A stretch of DNA of 64,000 nt from Sulfuricurvum sp. (GCA_020721585.1 DYMK01000001.1:388469-452468); one strand, 5' to 3'; counted from the first letter of the stretch, positions 8,965 through 17,529 are shown. Translations and numbers: made by a program. The notes: generated from the sequence alone by a model not told the origin.

Positions 8965-10470
8965 ATGAAACAGCTTCTGTGCGCCACGTTTGAAGGGATT
9001 GATGCCAAAACGGTCGAAGTGCAATTCACCGCGACCAAAGGGCTTCCCGCTTTTACCATCGTCGGGATGGCAAACACCGCCATTGCCGAATCCAAAGAGC
9101 GGGTTAAATCGGCACTGCTAAGTAACCATTTCACCTTCCCCCCCAAGCGGCTTACCATCAATCTTGCCCCCAGTGATATTCGCAAAGAGGGATCCCATTT
9201 TGATTTAGCCTTAGCCACCCTTATCGCGTTGGGGGAACACACGTGTGAACTGGAGGGGTGGTATGTGTTTGGGGAGTTGGGATTGGATGGTTCGGTGAGT
9301 GAAAACAGCTTGTTGTACCCGATTTTGCTCTCCCTTGCCAATCAAGGGGTGATTACCAAAGCCATCGTCCCCGCCTGTGCAGTGGATAAACTCTCCCGCA
9401 TCCCCAGCATCGCATTTTACGGCACCTACACCCTCACCCAAACCCTTGAGATCTTATCCGATCCCTCCAAGCAAATCCCCATGAGCCGTTCGACGTTTGA
9501 TTTTCCCCATCTAGTGGAGAATCATATCCCCTATTTTTACGATCAACACTATCCCCTTGATTTCAAAGAGATCAAAGGGCAAGAACACGCCAAGCGCGCT
9601 GCGTTGATTTGTGCAGCGGGGATGCACAACCTATTGCTAGAAGGCTCCCCCGGATCGGGAAAATCAATGATTGCCAAACGGCTTGCCCATATCCTCCCAC
9701 CCTTACACAACGATGAGATGTTGGAGTGTGCGAAACTGGAGATTTTAGAGGGAAAAGAACCCTCCTTTCGTCCACAACGCCCCTTTCGCGCCCCCCATCA
9801 CACCTCGACCCCCTCAAGTATTTTTGGGGGAGGATCGCACAAAGCCCAAATTGGGGAGGTGGGACTGGCGCACAGTGGGATGTTGTTTTTTGATGAATTG
9901 CCCCATTTTTCCAAGACGGTCTTAGAGGCGTTGCGCGAACCGCTGGAAGATCGCCATATCCGCATTTCTCGGGTCAATAGCAAGATCACCTACGCCGCTG
10001 ATTTTTTGTTTGTGGGGGCGATGAACCCATGTCCTTGTGGTAATTTACTCAGTAAAGTGACCCCCTGCCGTTGCAGTGATCTTGAGATTAGTCGCTACCG
10101 TTCACGCCTTTCGGATCCTTTTTTGGATCGGATTGACCTGTTTGTTCAGATGCACCAAAGCGCGGCAGAGGATCAACCCTCCTACACGTCCAAAGCGTTT
10201 CACGACAAAGTATTGACTGCTTTTATGTCCCAAAAAAAACGGGGGCAAACACGACTCAATGGGTCGCTTGGTGATGATGAGATTGACCGTTTTTGCCCTT
10301 TGGGTACCGAAGAAAAAGGGGTTTTGGATCACGCCATCGGACGGTTTGGTCTTTCGTTTCGTGCGGTAGGGAGGATTTTAAAAGTGGCGCGTACCATTGC
10401 GGATTTGGAAAATTCAGAAGCAATTACGAAAGGGCATTTGATGGAGGCATTGAGTTATCGGAGACGCTAG
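8965..10470 (+). CDS. comM: YifB/ComM-family Mg-chelatase-like AAA+ ATPase
   Basis: This is a hexameric helicase family that promotes branch migration during natural transformation (known for Vibrio and Haemophilus ComM). The 501-residue product has the N-terminal ChlI-like domain (TVEVQFTATKGLPAFTIVG), Walker A (LEGSPGSGKSMIAKRL), Walker B-type LFFDELPHF, the GAMNPCPCG motif and a C-terminal Mg-chelatase domain ending SYRRR. ATG 8965 is preferred because homologues begin within a few residues of the VEVQ strand; the frame is open to 8920. It sits between phosphate genes without obvious functional link. Confidence 0.9.
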   Translation: MKQLLCATFEGIDAKTVEVQFTATKGLPAFTIVGMANTAIAESKERVKSALLSNHFTFPPKRLTINLAPSDIRKEGSHFDLALATLIALGEHTCELEGWYVFGELGLDGSVSENSLLYPILLSLANQGVITKAIVPACAVDKLSRIPSIAFYGTYTLTQTLEILSDPSKQIPMSRSTFDFPHLVENHIPYFYDQHYPLDFKEIKGQEHAKRAALICAAGMHNLLLEGSPGSGKSMIAKRLAHILPPLHNDEMLECAKLEILEGKEPSFRPQRPFRAPHHTSTPSSIFGGGSHKAQIGEVGLAHSGMLFFDELPHFSKTVLEALREPLEDRHIRISRVNSKITYAADFLFVGAMNPCPCGNLLSKVTPCRCSDLEISRYRSRLSDPFLDRIDLFVQMHQSAAEDQPSYTSKAFHDKVLTAFMSQKKRGQTRLNGSLGDDEIDRFCPLGTEEKGVLDHAIGRFGLSFRAVGRILKVARTIADLENSEAITKGHLMEALSYRRR

Positions 10471-10500
10471 GAAAAACGCTTTAGGTCGTACACGCTATTT

Positions 10501-10518
10501 TTCCCGCTTTCGCGGGAA
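10501..10518. terminator. Short hairpin between convergent ComM-like and porin genes
   Basis: TTCCCGC (10501-10507) and GCGGGAA (10512-10518) form a perfect 7-bp stem with a TTTC loop, in the 66-bp gap between two convergent genes. Preceding and following T/A runs would let it act as a bidirectional terminator. It may also be a minimal member of the dispersed repeat family. Confidence 0.5.
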
Positions 10519-10536
10519 TACGATAGCTTCGATTTT

Positions 10537-11922
10537 TTAGAAAAAGAATTGAGACGTAACTTTGATACGGGTATCATCATAATTGCCAATAGAAGCACCG
10601 TATGAATCTTTTTGTAACGATAAACCGATTTTCGTGGTATTTCCACGAAGGTACCAGTTGATCCCCCCGATGCGTGATTTTAAATCATACCCTGAAGCAT
10701 CTTTAAATTTATTCCATGACTCATAGCGGAAGAACGGTGCTATATAACCTAATTCAGGTAAAACGTACTCCCCTTGCGCATACCAACCGGTTGATTTCCC
10801 GATATTGCCTACAGCAGTCCCTTTTGTCCAATCTTTAACGACACCATCAAAAGCAAAATACTCCGCAGAAACAGATGCCCCTTTGTAGTGCGCGGATGCT
10901 TCCAAGTTGATCAACTCATGGTCAAGCGGTGCAGTTGGCATATTTTTAGTGACAATATTAGCTGTTTTCCAGTACGCAGCACCCAACGTAAAGTGTTGCC
11001 CTTGCCCCATGTACGTTTCCGTTACTTTTGTCTCTTCCCATCCACTAAAAGGAGAAAGTTTAACTTTTCCCCCGTAAAAGAAATTTTGGGAAGTAACGCC
11101 TGTACTAGCTACCCCTTTAGCATCTTTCAGTGTTGTTCCAGCAACACCATCCCCTGATGCAATTTGGTAATGGATTTTTTTATCCCAGTCACCATACATC
11201 TGTGCATTCGTACCACGACGGTTGTGGGTGATAAATTGCGCTGCTTCATCGGCTACGTGTGGGCGATCATAATGGATCGTGTAAGCAGACTTAGAGGTTT
11301 CCGTACGCGATACGTCGATTTTTCCGCGATACAATTTGAAGTTAACCAATGAACTATCAAATGGTTTGGCAATTTGGAGATACGCATCACCGATATTAAA
11401 GGTTTGCTCTCCTTTATCTTCAGCATTGGCATTATCATTTCGGATGTCCATGGTAAATGAGGTATGTTTACCAAAACCTGCTTCTACTTCCAAACGAACA
11501 CGGCGCATGTACGCATCATTGATGGTGACATCTTTGGTATTGTCAACATAGTTTTTGTTGCGGCTTTCAAAGGTACTTTGTAGACGGGTACCAAGTTTAA
11601 GGTACATATTGGAATTATCTTTTGCTTTAATTTTCATGTTGGGACCTGTTTCTTGACCCAAGATAAAATGAGGCGATTTTTTGTTGAGAACGGTGATGCT
11701 CCCTTTTTCTTTCTCTCCCAATTCTGCAACGTAGGAATTATTCTCACGATTGGTCATATCAATCGTTTTGGCATCGACAAAATCACCCATCGCGACACGA
11801 CCCTCAGCAGGGGTAGTAAACACTTGACCCGTTTTAGGGTCACTATAAAGGGTCATGGGATCAGCATAGACCATACCCGACATCATCACCGCAGCAAGGG
11901 CAGATAAAGTTACTTTTTTCAT
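10537..11922 (-). CDS. Phosphate-selective porin (OprP/OprO-like) of the outer membrane
   Basis: This 461-residue outer-membrane protein has a signal peptide (KKVTLSALAAVMMSGMVYA) and a C-terminal beta-barrel that ends in phenylalanine (KVTSQFFF), as porins do. Barrel segments such as MRRVRLEVEAGFG and AYLQIAKPFDSSLVNFKLYRG resemble the Porin O/P family. ATG 11922 is chosen over TTG 11928 because the AGGAG at about 11933-11937 then has a better spacing. Position between Pst genes and a Pho box in front suggest it admits phosphate when it is scarce. Substrate choice is inferred from context. Confidence 0.85.
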   Translation of the reverse strand: MKKVTLSALAAVMMSGMVYADPMTLYSDPKTGQVFTTPAEGRVAMGDFVDAKTIDMTNRENNSYVAELGEKEKGSITVLNKKSPHFILGQETGPNMKIKAKDNSNMYLKLGTRLQSTFESRNKNYVDNTKDVTINDAYMRRVRLEVEAGFGKHTSFTMDIRNDNANAEDKGEQTFNIGDAYLQIAKPFDSSLVNFKLYRGKIDVSRTETSKSAYTIHYDRPHVADEAAQFITHNRRGTNAQMYGDWDKKIHYQIASGDGVAGTTLKDAKGVASTGVTSQNFFYGGKVKLSPFSGWEETKVTETYMGQGQHFTLGAAYWKTANIVTKNMPTAPLDHELINLEASAHYKGASVSAEYFAFDGVVKDWTKGTAVGNIGKSTGWYAQGEYVLPELGYIAPFFRYESWNKFKDASGYDLKSRIGGINWYLRGNTTKIGLSLQKDSYGASIGNYDDTRIKVTSQFFF

Positions 11923-11986
11923 GTTCAATTCACTCCTGATTTGTAATGGTGTGATTGTAGAAAAAAAACATTACCTCAAGGTTACG

Positions 11987-12005
11987 GTTACACGGACGTT
12001 ACAAC
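11987..12005 (-). promoter_or_regulatory. Candidate Pho box upstream of the porin
   Basis: On the minus strand GTTGTAAC (12005-11998) and CGTGTAAC (11994-11987) lie 11 bp apart, about 65-83 bp before the porin start. They match the boxes of pstC, PiT and pstS. Confidence 0.65.
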
Positions 12006-12120
12006 AGAGTAAATGGGAGAAAAATAGCCAAAAGAATTAGCCCAAACGCGTACGCAAGGATGGGCTGGCAAGTTTTGTTTAGGGAGAAAAAAAAGGGAGA
12101 AATGAAATTGGGTCCTCGAT

Positions 12121-12161
12121 GAAAAAGACACCGTTCAACGCACAAAAGTGCGCTTAACGGT
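12121..12161 (-). terminator. Rho-independent terminator of pstS
   Basis: On the minus strand ACCGTTAAGCGCAC and its near-complement (12 of 14 pairs) flank a TTTT loop, followed by GTCTTTTTC. It lies 75-115 bp after the pstS stop. Confidence 0.7.
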
Positions 12162-12170
12162 ATGTTAATT

Positions 12171-12228
12171 CGTCACCCTGAGTCAAGCTCAGGGTATTTT
12201 CTGTCACCCTGAGCTTGACTCAGGGTCT
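12171..12228. repeat. Inverted pair of CCCTGAG-type palindromic repeats
   Basis: GTCACCCTGAGTCAAGCTC and, 7 bases after the first unit, GTCACCCTGAGCTTGACTC are nested inverted repeats able to form a long cruciform. They belong to the same dispersed family as the other REP-like copies. With the box, promoter and terminator described separately they account for the 313-bp gap between porin and pstS; no gene was seen in it. Confidence 0.85.
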
Positions 12229-12235
12229 AAAAAAC

Positions 12236-13231
12236 TTATTTCCCTGCCCAGTACTCACGTACCAAGTTGGTTGTTTCTACCGGAAGAGGGATATAGCCCA
12301 ATTTAACCGCAGCAGCATCGCCATTACGGAAAGAATAATCGAAGAATTTGATTACCTCTTTATTCACATCCCCTTTTTCTCTAGGCATCAAGATAAATGT
12401 TGCTGCCACGATAGGGTACGCATCGCCGTTTTGGAGAACCAATGAGCTGTAAAAGCTGTCTTTTTTCGACCATTTGGCTTGTTTAACGGCATTTTGGAAG
12501 TTAGCCGTACGGGCAGTGATCCATTTTCCACCCGCGGTTTGCAACGTAGCCGCAGAGAGATTATTTTTCTCTTTGTAGGCGTTTTCGACATACCCAATAG
12601 AATACGGAGTTTGTTTAATAAGGTTGGTAACTCCCTCATTCCCTTTTCCACCCACACCGGTTGCCCAACCGATCGCTTTACCTACACCAAATTTACTTTT
12701 CCATGTTTTGGACGATTCGCTCAAATAATCGGTAAAGACGTAGGTTGTCCCCGATCCATCGGAACGGTGCGCCACAATAATTTTTTGGGCAGGAAGATTT
12801 ACCCCTGCATTGTCTGCGGCGATAGCGGGATCATTCCACATGGTGATTTTACCCGCGAAGATGTCAGCTACAACGCTGTTTTTAAGTTTAAGTTTCTCAT
12901 CGGCAATACCGGGAATGTTATGAACGACATCAATGGAACCAATCACCGCTGGGAATTGGAACAATTTAGCCGCATCCAACTCTTTTGGGGTCAAAGGGGC
13001 ATCCGTTGCACCAAAATCAACGATACGCTCAGAAACTTGCTTAATACCGCCCCCTGAACCAATGGATTGGTAATTCACTCGGGTATGGGTCGCTTTTTGA
13101 TACGTATACGCCCAATCATAATAACACGGTGCGGGGAAAGTAGCACCTGCTCCGTTGATTTTGTCCGCTGCGATCATTGACGTAGCAGCGATTGCTGCGA
13201 TGACTAAACCTTTTGTGAGGGTAGTTAGCAT
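12236..13231 (-). CDS. pstS: Periplasmic phosphate-binding protein PstS
   Basis: PstS captures phosphate in the periplasm and delivers it to PstCA. The 331-residue protein has a signal peptide of about 21 residues ending SMIAADK, then the conserved phosphate contacts GAGATFPAP, SIGSGGG, DFGATDAPL and HRSDGSGTTY, all typical of PstS. It is on the opposite strand to pstCAB and divergent from phoU. A Pho box lies 52-70 bp upstream. Confidence 0.96.
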   Translation of the reverse strand: MLTTLTKGLVIAAIAATSMIAADKINGAGATFPAPCYYDWAYTYQKATHTRVNYQSIGSGGGIKQVSERIVDFGATDAPLTPKELDAAKLFQFPAVIGSIDVVHNIPGIADEKLKLKNSVVADIFAGKITMWNDPAIAADNAGVNLPAQKIIVAHRSDGSGTTYVFTDYLSESSKTWKSKFGVGKAIGWATGVGGKGNEGVTNLIKQTPYSIGYVENAYKEKNNLSAATLQTAGGKWITARTANFQNAVKQAKWSKKDSFYSSLVLQNGDAYPIVAATFILMPREKGDVNKEVIKFFDYSFRNGDAAAVKLGYIPLPVETTNLVREYWAGK

Positions 13232-13282
13232 GAGTTGTCCTTGTGAATATTTTTTTTGATTGCGGCATTCTAAGGGGCTTAG

Positions 13283-13301
13283 GTAACAAAGGGGTTACAA
13301 A
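13283..13301 (-). promoter_or_regulatory. Candidate Pho box upstream of pstS
   Basis: On the minus strand TTTGTAAC (13301-13294) and TTTGTTAC (13290-13283) lie 11 bp apart in the 150-bp divergent region between pstS and phoU. Confidence 0.65.
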
Positions 13302-13313
13302 CTATGCTAGAGT

Positions 13314-13332
13314 GTTGTAATCAAATGGAAAC
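13314..13332 (+). promoter_or_regulatory. Possible weak Pho box upstream of phoU
   Basis: GTTGTAAT (13314-13321) is a good unit; the next at the 11-bp pitch, ATGGAAAC (13325-13332), matches poorly. It may be a half-site or share the pstS box next door. Confidence 0.4.
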
Positions 13333-13381
13333 AATCCTCCATTACAATCCTATATTTACGATAACACCCTAAAGGTTTACC

Positions 13382-14053
13382 ATGCTACCACGCTACGAAA
13401 ACAAACTCAATGACATTCGCACCCAACTCTCTGCCTTGGTGGCATCCATCATCCACGCCAACAAAGCCACATTGGATGCGTTTGAAACCACCACGGATGC
13501 TCGCTATGACGAGGCAAAAAAGCATCTCAAAAGCATCCAAACCGATGCCAACATGATTGATAACGAAGTGATTAAAACCTTCGCATTGTACGGGCCTGAA
13601 GCCGATGAGCTACGCCTTTTGGTCGCTTTTTTAAAGATGACCAACGAGTTAGACCGTGTCGGTGAGAACATGAAAAAATATACGATACGCCTCCAAGAGC
13701 TGTGTTATGGGGAGTGTGATGTCCAAGTGATGGCACCCGCCATTATCCAATTGCAAAAAACCACCCTCAATGCGCTAGAATACATTCACACCTACTTAGA
13801 GACCGTGACCACCTCCGATGCCCATGAGCTGTTTCGCAAAGTTTCGGTCGAAGAGTCCAAAAATGACGATCTGTTTTCGGTCATCGAAAAAGATCTCCTT
13901 AATCTTATCTCGGATTCTCACGAACTTTCTGCTGATTACGTGAGAGTATTGGGAACGTTGCGCAAGCTTGAACGTATCGGTGACCGTACGGTCAATATCG
14001 CTGCTTTATTGTTATACGCCCAAGAGGGTGGAGAGCTTAATTTTCACGACTAA
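13382..14053 (+). CDS. phoU: Phosphate signalling protein PhoU
   Basis: PhoU links the Pst transporter to the PhoR-type kinase and restrains the response when phosphate is plentiful. The 223-residue helical protein carries two PhoU repeats, each with an acidic metal-binding motif (KMTNELDRVGENMKK about residue 90, RKLERIGDRTVNIA about 205), the family hallmark. It starts 12 bp before the response-regulator gene and so heads a phoU-regulator-kinase operon, divergent from pstS. Confidence 0.93.
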   Translation: MLPRYENKLNDIRTQLSALVASIIHANKATLDAFETTTDARYDEAKKHLKSIQTDANMIDNEVIKTFALYGPEADELRLLVAFLKMTNELDRVGENMKKYTIRLQELCYGECDVQVMAPAIIQLQKTTLNALEYIHTYLETVTTSDAHELFRKVSVEESKNDDLFSVIEKDLLNLISDSHELSADYVRVLGTLRKLERIGDRTVNIAALLLYAQEGGELNFHD

Positions 14054-14065
14054 AGGGAGAGAAAT

Positions 14066-14740
14066 TTGCGCGCACTCATACTGATCGTCGAAGACGAAGA
14101 GGATATTTTAGAACTTATCGAATTTCACCTCTCCAAAGAGGGGTTTGAGACCATGGGATTTTTGAATACCAAACAAGTGAGCAAAGCCCTTGAGGAGGAA
14201 TCGGTCGATCTTATCCTTATGGATCGCAATCTCCCCGGAGCAGAGGGGTCAGAATATGTCGCGTCGTTGCGCCAAAAAGGGATGACCACACCGGTCATTT
14301 TTATCAGTGCCAAAGCCAAAGATGAGGAGATAGAAGAGGGGTTTGAACGGGGAGGGGATGATTATCTCACCAAACCGTTTCGGATGCGCGAACTCATTTT
14401 ACGGGTCAAAGCGATATTGCGCCGTACCCAAAAAAATTCGTACGAGGGGATGCTCACCCATCGGGACATCACCCTCAATCTCGCTTCCCGTACCGTTTTG
14501 ATCGATACGACTCCCGTGGAACTCACCAAATTGGAATTTGATCTTTTATGTGCTTTAATTACGAATCATAATGTCGTTTTGGATCGAGAGTACCTCCTTG
14601 AACACGTGTGGGGAGGCGATGAGATCTACCAAGACCGTACCGTCAACGTCGCCATCAACCGTCTCAAAGAGAAAATTGATCCCGATAAAACCAAAGAGTA
14701 CATTAAAACCGTTCGAGGAGTGGGCTATACCCTGTGCTAA
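14066..14740 (+). CDS. OmpR-family response regulator, probable phosphate regulator (PhoB/PhosR-like)
   Basis: The 224-residue protein has a receiver domain with the phosphoacceptor D53 (LILMDRNLPG), acidic pair EDE at 9-11 and lysine in DDYLTKPF, then a winged-helix DNA-binding domain (LTKLEFDLLCALI ... DRTVNVAINRLKEKI). TTG 14066 is the start, supported by AGGGAGAG at 14054-14061. It is coupled to the kinase gene, whose GTG overlaps its stop. It is the obvious candidate to bind the 11-bp boxes of this region. Confidence 0.92.
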   Translation: MRALILIVEDEEDILELIEFHLSKEGFETMGFLNTKQVSKALEEESVDLILMDRNLPGAEGSEYVASLRQKGMTTPVIFISAKAKDEEIEEGFERGGDDYLTKPFRMRELILRVKAILRRTQKNSYEGMLTHRDITLNLASRTVLIDTTPVELTKLEFDLLCALITNHNVVLDREYLLEHVWGGDEIYQDRTVNVAINRLKEKIDPDKTKEYIKTVRGVGYTLC

Positions 14741-16131
14741 AGATTCATCAACTCTTTTTTCTCAATACGTTGGCATTGTTTATCGGTACCTTAGCCATAG
14801 CCTCTGTGGTGGGGTACTATTCCCTTAAGAGCATGATTGTCGAAGATCGTATCGATTACCTTAAAAAAACCCTCGAATTGGTCACCCTCAAAGCCAATCA
14901 ATCCAGCAGTTTAGACCATTATGCCAATGCCATCCACAACCAAACCGACTACCGCGCCACGGTGTTTGATACCGATGGAACCGTGTTAGCCGAAAGTGAC
15001 ATTGATAAACGTTCGGTTGATTCTACCCTCAATCGCGAAGAGATTATGAACGCGACAACGCAACCTTATGGGGTCGAAGTACGCTATTCCCAAACCTTTG
15101 AAGATGACTATATTTTTGTCGCCAAACAAATCGTCTTTCAAAATGAGATTGTGATCCTACGACTGGGGATTCCCCTCCAAAAAGTGATGGGGTATTTTTA
15201 TGCGTTGTGGTTTAAATTGGCCGCATCGTTTGCCCTCTTTATCCTTATCGCCCTCATCATCGCCTCCAAAATCGCCAAAAAAGCGCACTACGATATGGCG
15301 CAAATCACCCACTACCTCCAAGAGATTTCCGCCAAAAATTACGGTGCGGTACTCAAACCAGAATATTTTCGGGAGTTTCTGCAAATCACCCTCTTGCTGA
15401 AAAATTTGGTCAAAAAATTACGCAATCGGGACAAACAAAAACGCAAATACACCGCCAAACTGCGTCTCATCAACAAACAACAAATGGACATCCTCTCCGC
15501 CATCAGCCACGAATTTAAAAATCCCATCGCCGCCATCGTAGGGTACACCGAAACCCTCGAAGAAGATCCTCACCTCAATTTAGCGATACGGGAGAAATTT
15601 TTGGGGAAAATTCACACCAATGCCCTCAAAATCAGCACGATGCTTGACCGCCTTGCCCTCTCGGTCAAACTCGAAAACAACGACCTCTCCCTTAAACCCA
15701 CCACCTTTGATGTGGATGCTTTGTGCAAAGAGGTCACCTCCACGTTGCAAGGCAAATACCCCTCCCGCCGTATCGTGTATGAGGGGGTTTCTGTGACCAT
15801 CACCGCCGATAAGACGCTGTTGGATTTGGTCATCACCAACCTTATTGACAATGCCATCAAATACTCCGAAACCACCGTCACCCTCCGCCTCACAGGGACG
15901 ATGTTACACGTGATCGATCAGGGGATTGGGATCGAACCCAAAGAACACGAAAATATCGCAGCAAAATTTTACCGTGTCCAAAAAAACAGCTGGGACAACT
16001 CCATGGGATTGGGATTGGCCATTGTCAGCTATATCCTCAAACTCCATGGCACCACCCTCACCATCCAAAGCACCCTTGGGGTGGGATCAACCTTTGGCTT
16101 TAGTCTTGAGAATTTTTTGGCGAAGCGATAA
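14734..16131 (+). CDS. Membrane sensor histidine kinase, probable phosphate sensor (PhoR/PhosS-like)
   Basis: The 465-residue kinase has membrane helices at about 7-30 and 155-180 bracketing a periplasmic domain of some 125 residues. A linker and a HisKA domain follow with the phosphoacceptor H259 (AISHEFKNP), then a HATPase_c domain with N-box NLIDNAIKYSE, G1 box DQGIGI and G2 box GLGLAIV. GTG 14734 overlaps the regulator stop, indicating coupling. The large periplasmic domain is like Campylobacter PhosS and unlike E. coli PhoR, which has almost none. Confidence 0.9.
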   Translation: MLKIHQLFFLNTLALFIGTLAIASVVGYYSLKSMIVEDRIDYLKKTLELVTLKANQSSSLDHYANAIHNQTDYRATVFDTDGTVLAESDIDKRSVDSTLNREEIMNATTQPYGVEVRYSQTFEDDYIFVAKQIVFQNEIVILRLGIPLQKVMGYFYALWFKLAASFALFILIALIIASKIAKKAHYDMAQITHYLQEISAKNYGAVLKPEYFREFLQITLLLKNLVKKLRNRDKQKRKYTAKLRLINKQQMDILSAISHEFKNPIAAIVGYTETLEEDPHLNLAIREKFLGKIHTNALKISTMLDRLALSVKLENNDLSLKPTTFDVDALCKEVTSTLQGKYPSRRIVYEGVSVTITADKTLLDLVITNLIDNAIKYSETTVTLRLTGTMLHVIDQGIGIEPKEHENIAAKFYRVQKNSWDNSMGLGLAIVSYILKLHGTTLTIQSTLGVGSTFGFSLENFLAKR

Positions 16132-16293
16132 GAGCATAAGGTAAATCACCTGCTTCAATCTCTCTATTAGAGATTCTATTCTATAATCCTGCCATTCAAA
16201 AAGTGTCCCAAAAAATAGTGCATATTGTCATATTATGACCATCAATCATGATGTTTTAGTATGATTTTTACACTATTTTCCAAAGAGGACACA

Positions 16294-16395
16294 ATGATAC
16301 ATACGATGGGAAGAAACTTATTTACGATGAATATGGATAAAAAAAACACCCTTAAAGCCATTGATCTGTTCGCGGGAATTGGGGGGATACGATAA
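16294..16395 (+). pseudogene. N-terminal stump of a C5 cytosine DNA methyltransferase
   Basis: The frame encodes 33 residues ending KAIDLFAGIGGIR before TAA 16393-16395. DLFAGIGGxR is motif I, the S-adenosylmethionine loop, of C5-cytosine methylases, and it normally stands at the very N-terminus followed by about 300 more residues. All of these, including the catalytic PCQ motif, are gone. The next ATG (16398) belongs to a nuclease-like gene. AGAGGA at 16284-16289 looks like a preserved ribosome binding site. I read it as the remains of the modification gene after a deletion. Confidence 0.8.
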
Positions 16396-16397
16396 AT

Positions 16398-17171
16398 ATG
16401 AAACAATCTGGAACCAAACATCAAAACTATGAAATTCTTAATCTCATCGGTTATGGACTTTCAAAGTTTAACGATGATTTTATCAAAGAGTTTGGGTTTA
16501 CCACCAAAACAGCTTTTTATGATTATTGCGTTTTGAATACTATCGCGCAAACGGTGGGAACAGTAAAAAATAGAATGGATTTATTTGATCATTTTTTTCC
16601 AGACAATGGAAGAAAAGGGTGGTGGCAAAAAGGTGACACCTATATTCATAGAAAAATTTTAATTGATAATTTATTTGGGCTTGAAAATGTAAAAGGGTAT
16701 GCCAATATTGTAAAGCTCTATATGAAAGAAAATTATGCGGTTAAAGATATTTCCATCAGCGTAAAACCAATCGTTAAATCACGATTTAAAAAACTTCAAG
16801 AAACGGGTTTAGAAGCAGAAATCTACTTTATGAATAATTTTCATACTATTAATCAATTTAGTGAAGGAAAACTCGAAGATGCCCGATTGTTTGGCGACGG
16901 GTACGATTTTCAAGTCACGGTTGATCACTCTATCTATCTAGCCGAGATAAAAGGGATTCGAGAAAAAAAAGGGAAATTTAGACTGACCGAAAATGAATAC
17001 AAAAAAGCATCAGAATATCAAAATGACTATATTGTGACGCTCGTGTTAAATATGAATGACGTTCCTAATTTCCTCACCATTGAAAATCCCATCAAAAATT
17101 TAAGGTTTGAAGAACGGATAATTCAGTCTAAAACAACTAAAGAATATCACTTACTAGGAGAAATATGTTGA
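16398..17171 (+). CDS. Orphan type II restriction endonuclease-like protein (DUF3883-type nuclease fold)
   Basis: The protein has 257 residues and is AT-rich compared with its neighbours. The N-terminal half contains NYEILNLIGYGLSKFN, which I associate with type II enzymes that travel with C5 methylases. The C-terminal half has a PD-(D/E)xK-like pattern: E141, D170 in GDGYDF, and E183-x-K185 in LAEIKG. Two bases separate it from the methylase stump, so it is the restriction gene of a broken system. Nothing in the frame shows damage, but activity without a methylase would harm the host, so it may be inactive, unexpressed or protected by a methylase elsewhere. Confidence 0.65.
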   Translation: MKQSGTKHQNYEILNLIGYGLSKFNDDFIKEFGFTTKTAFYDYCVLNTIAQTVGTVKNRMDLFDHFFPDNGRKGWWQKGDTYIHRKILIDNLFGLENVKGYANIVKLYMKENYAVKDISISVKPIVKSRFKKLQETGLEAEIYFMNNFHTINQFSEGKLEDARLFGDGYDFQVTVDHSIYLAEIKGIREKKGKFRLTENEYKKASEYQNDYIVTLVLNMNDVPNFLTIENPIKNLRFEERIIQSKTTKEYHLLGEIC

Positions 17172-17401
17172 CGCTTAATGAGAAAATTGAATACTTTGAA
17201 CAATATTTACGGAATCATGATAGCTTTATGGAAGAAGAACTTCATTTATATTTTTTCGAGCTTGAAAATGGTAGCTTTGATTTTCTAAATCAGTTAAATT
17301 CTAAGCTTGCAATAGAGAATAAAATTGAATATCTTGTTGAAAAGATGCTGAGGCACTATCATGAAGATGGATTGCATAATATCATAGAGAATTATTTATG
17401 A
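17165..17401 (+). CDS. Small acidic protein of unknown function in the RM remnant
   Basis: This is a 78-residue, glutamate-rich, helical protein with no recognised motif. It overlaps the end of the nuclease gene by 7 bases and is preceded by AGGAG inside that gene (17156-17160), so it is probably co-expressed with it. Its stop overlaps the next ATG (ATGA). It could be an immunity or control partner of the nuclease, but only position suggests this. Confidence 0.6.
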   Translation: MLTLNEKIEYFEQYLRNHDSFMEEELHLYFFELENGSFDFLNQLNSKLAIENKIEYLVEKMLRHYHEDGLHNIIENYL

Positions 17402-17529
17402 AATTTTTCACTAAAAAATTCATAAATATAACTAGAAATCAAATTGACAAAATAAATGATTCAACGTATGAAATCAATTTTGCTTCAAGTGGTAGTTATG
17501 CTAAATTTATCGGATTAGATACTAACTGA
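17398..17529 (+). CDS. 43-residue peptide, probably a truncated gene
   Basis: The ATG at 17398 overlaps the preceding stop as ATGA and the frame runs to TGA 17527-17529, encoding a basic N-terminus (KFFTKKFINITRNQ) followed by a short mixed stretch. AT-rich composition ends here and the host cca gene begins at once, so this is probably the 5' end of a longer foreign gene cut at the island border. Confidence 0.4.
   Translation: MKFFTKKFINITRNQIDKINDSTYEINFASSGSYAKFIGLDTN

Noticed and set aside
16375..16395. G6 tract at the end of the methylase stump as a phase-variation switch
   Set aside because: Shifting the frame by one base only adds a short run of codons that stops again near 16430; no methylase motif follows in any frame, so the gene is deleted, not switched off.
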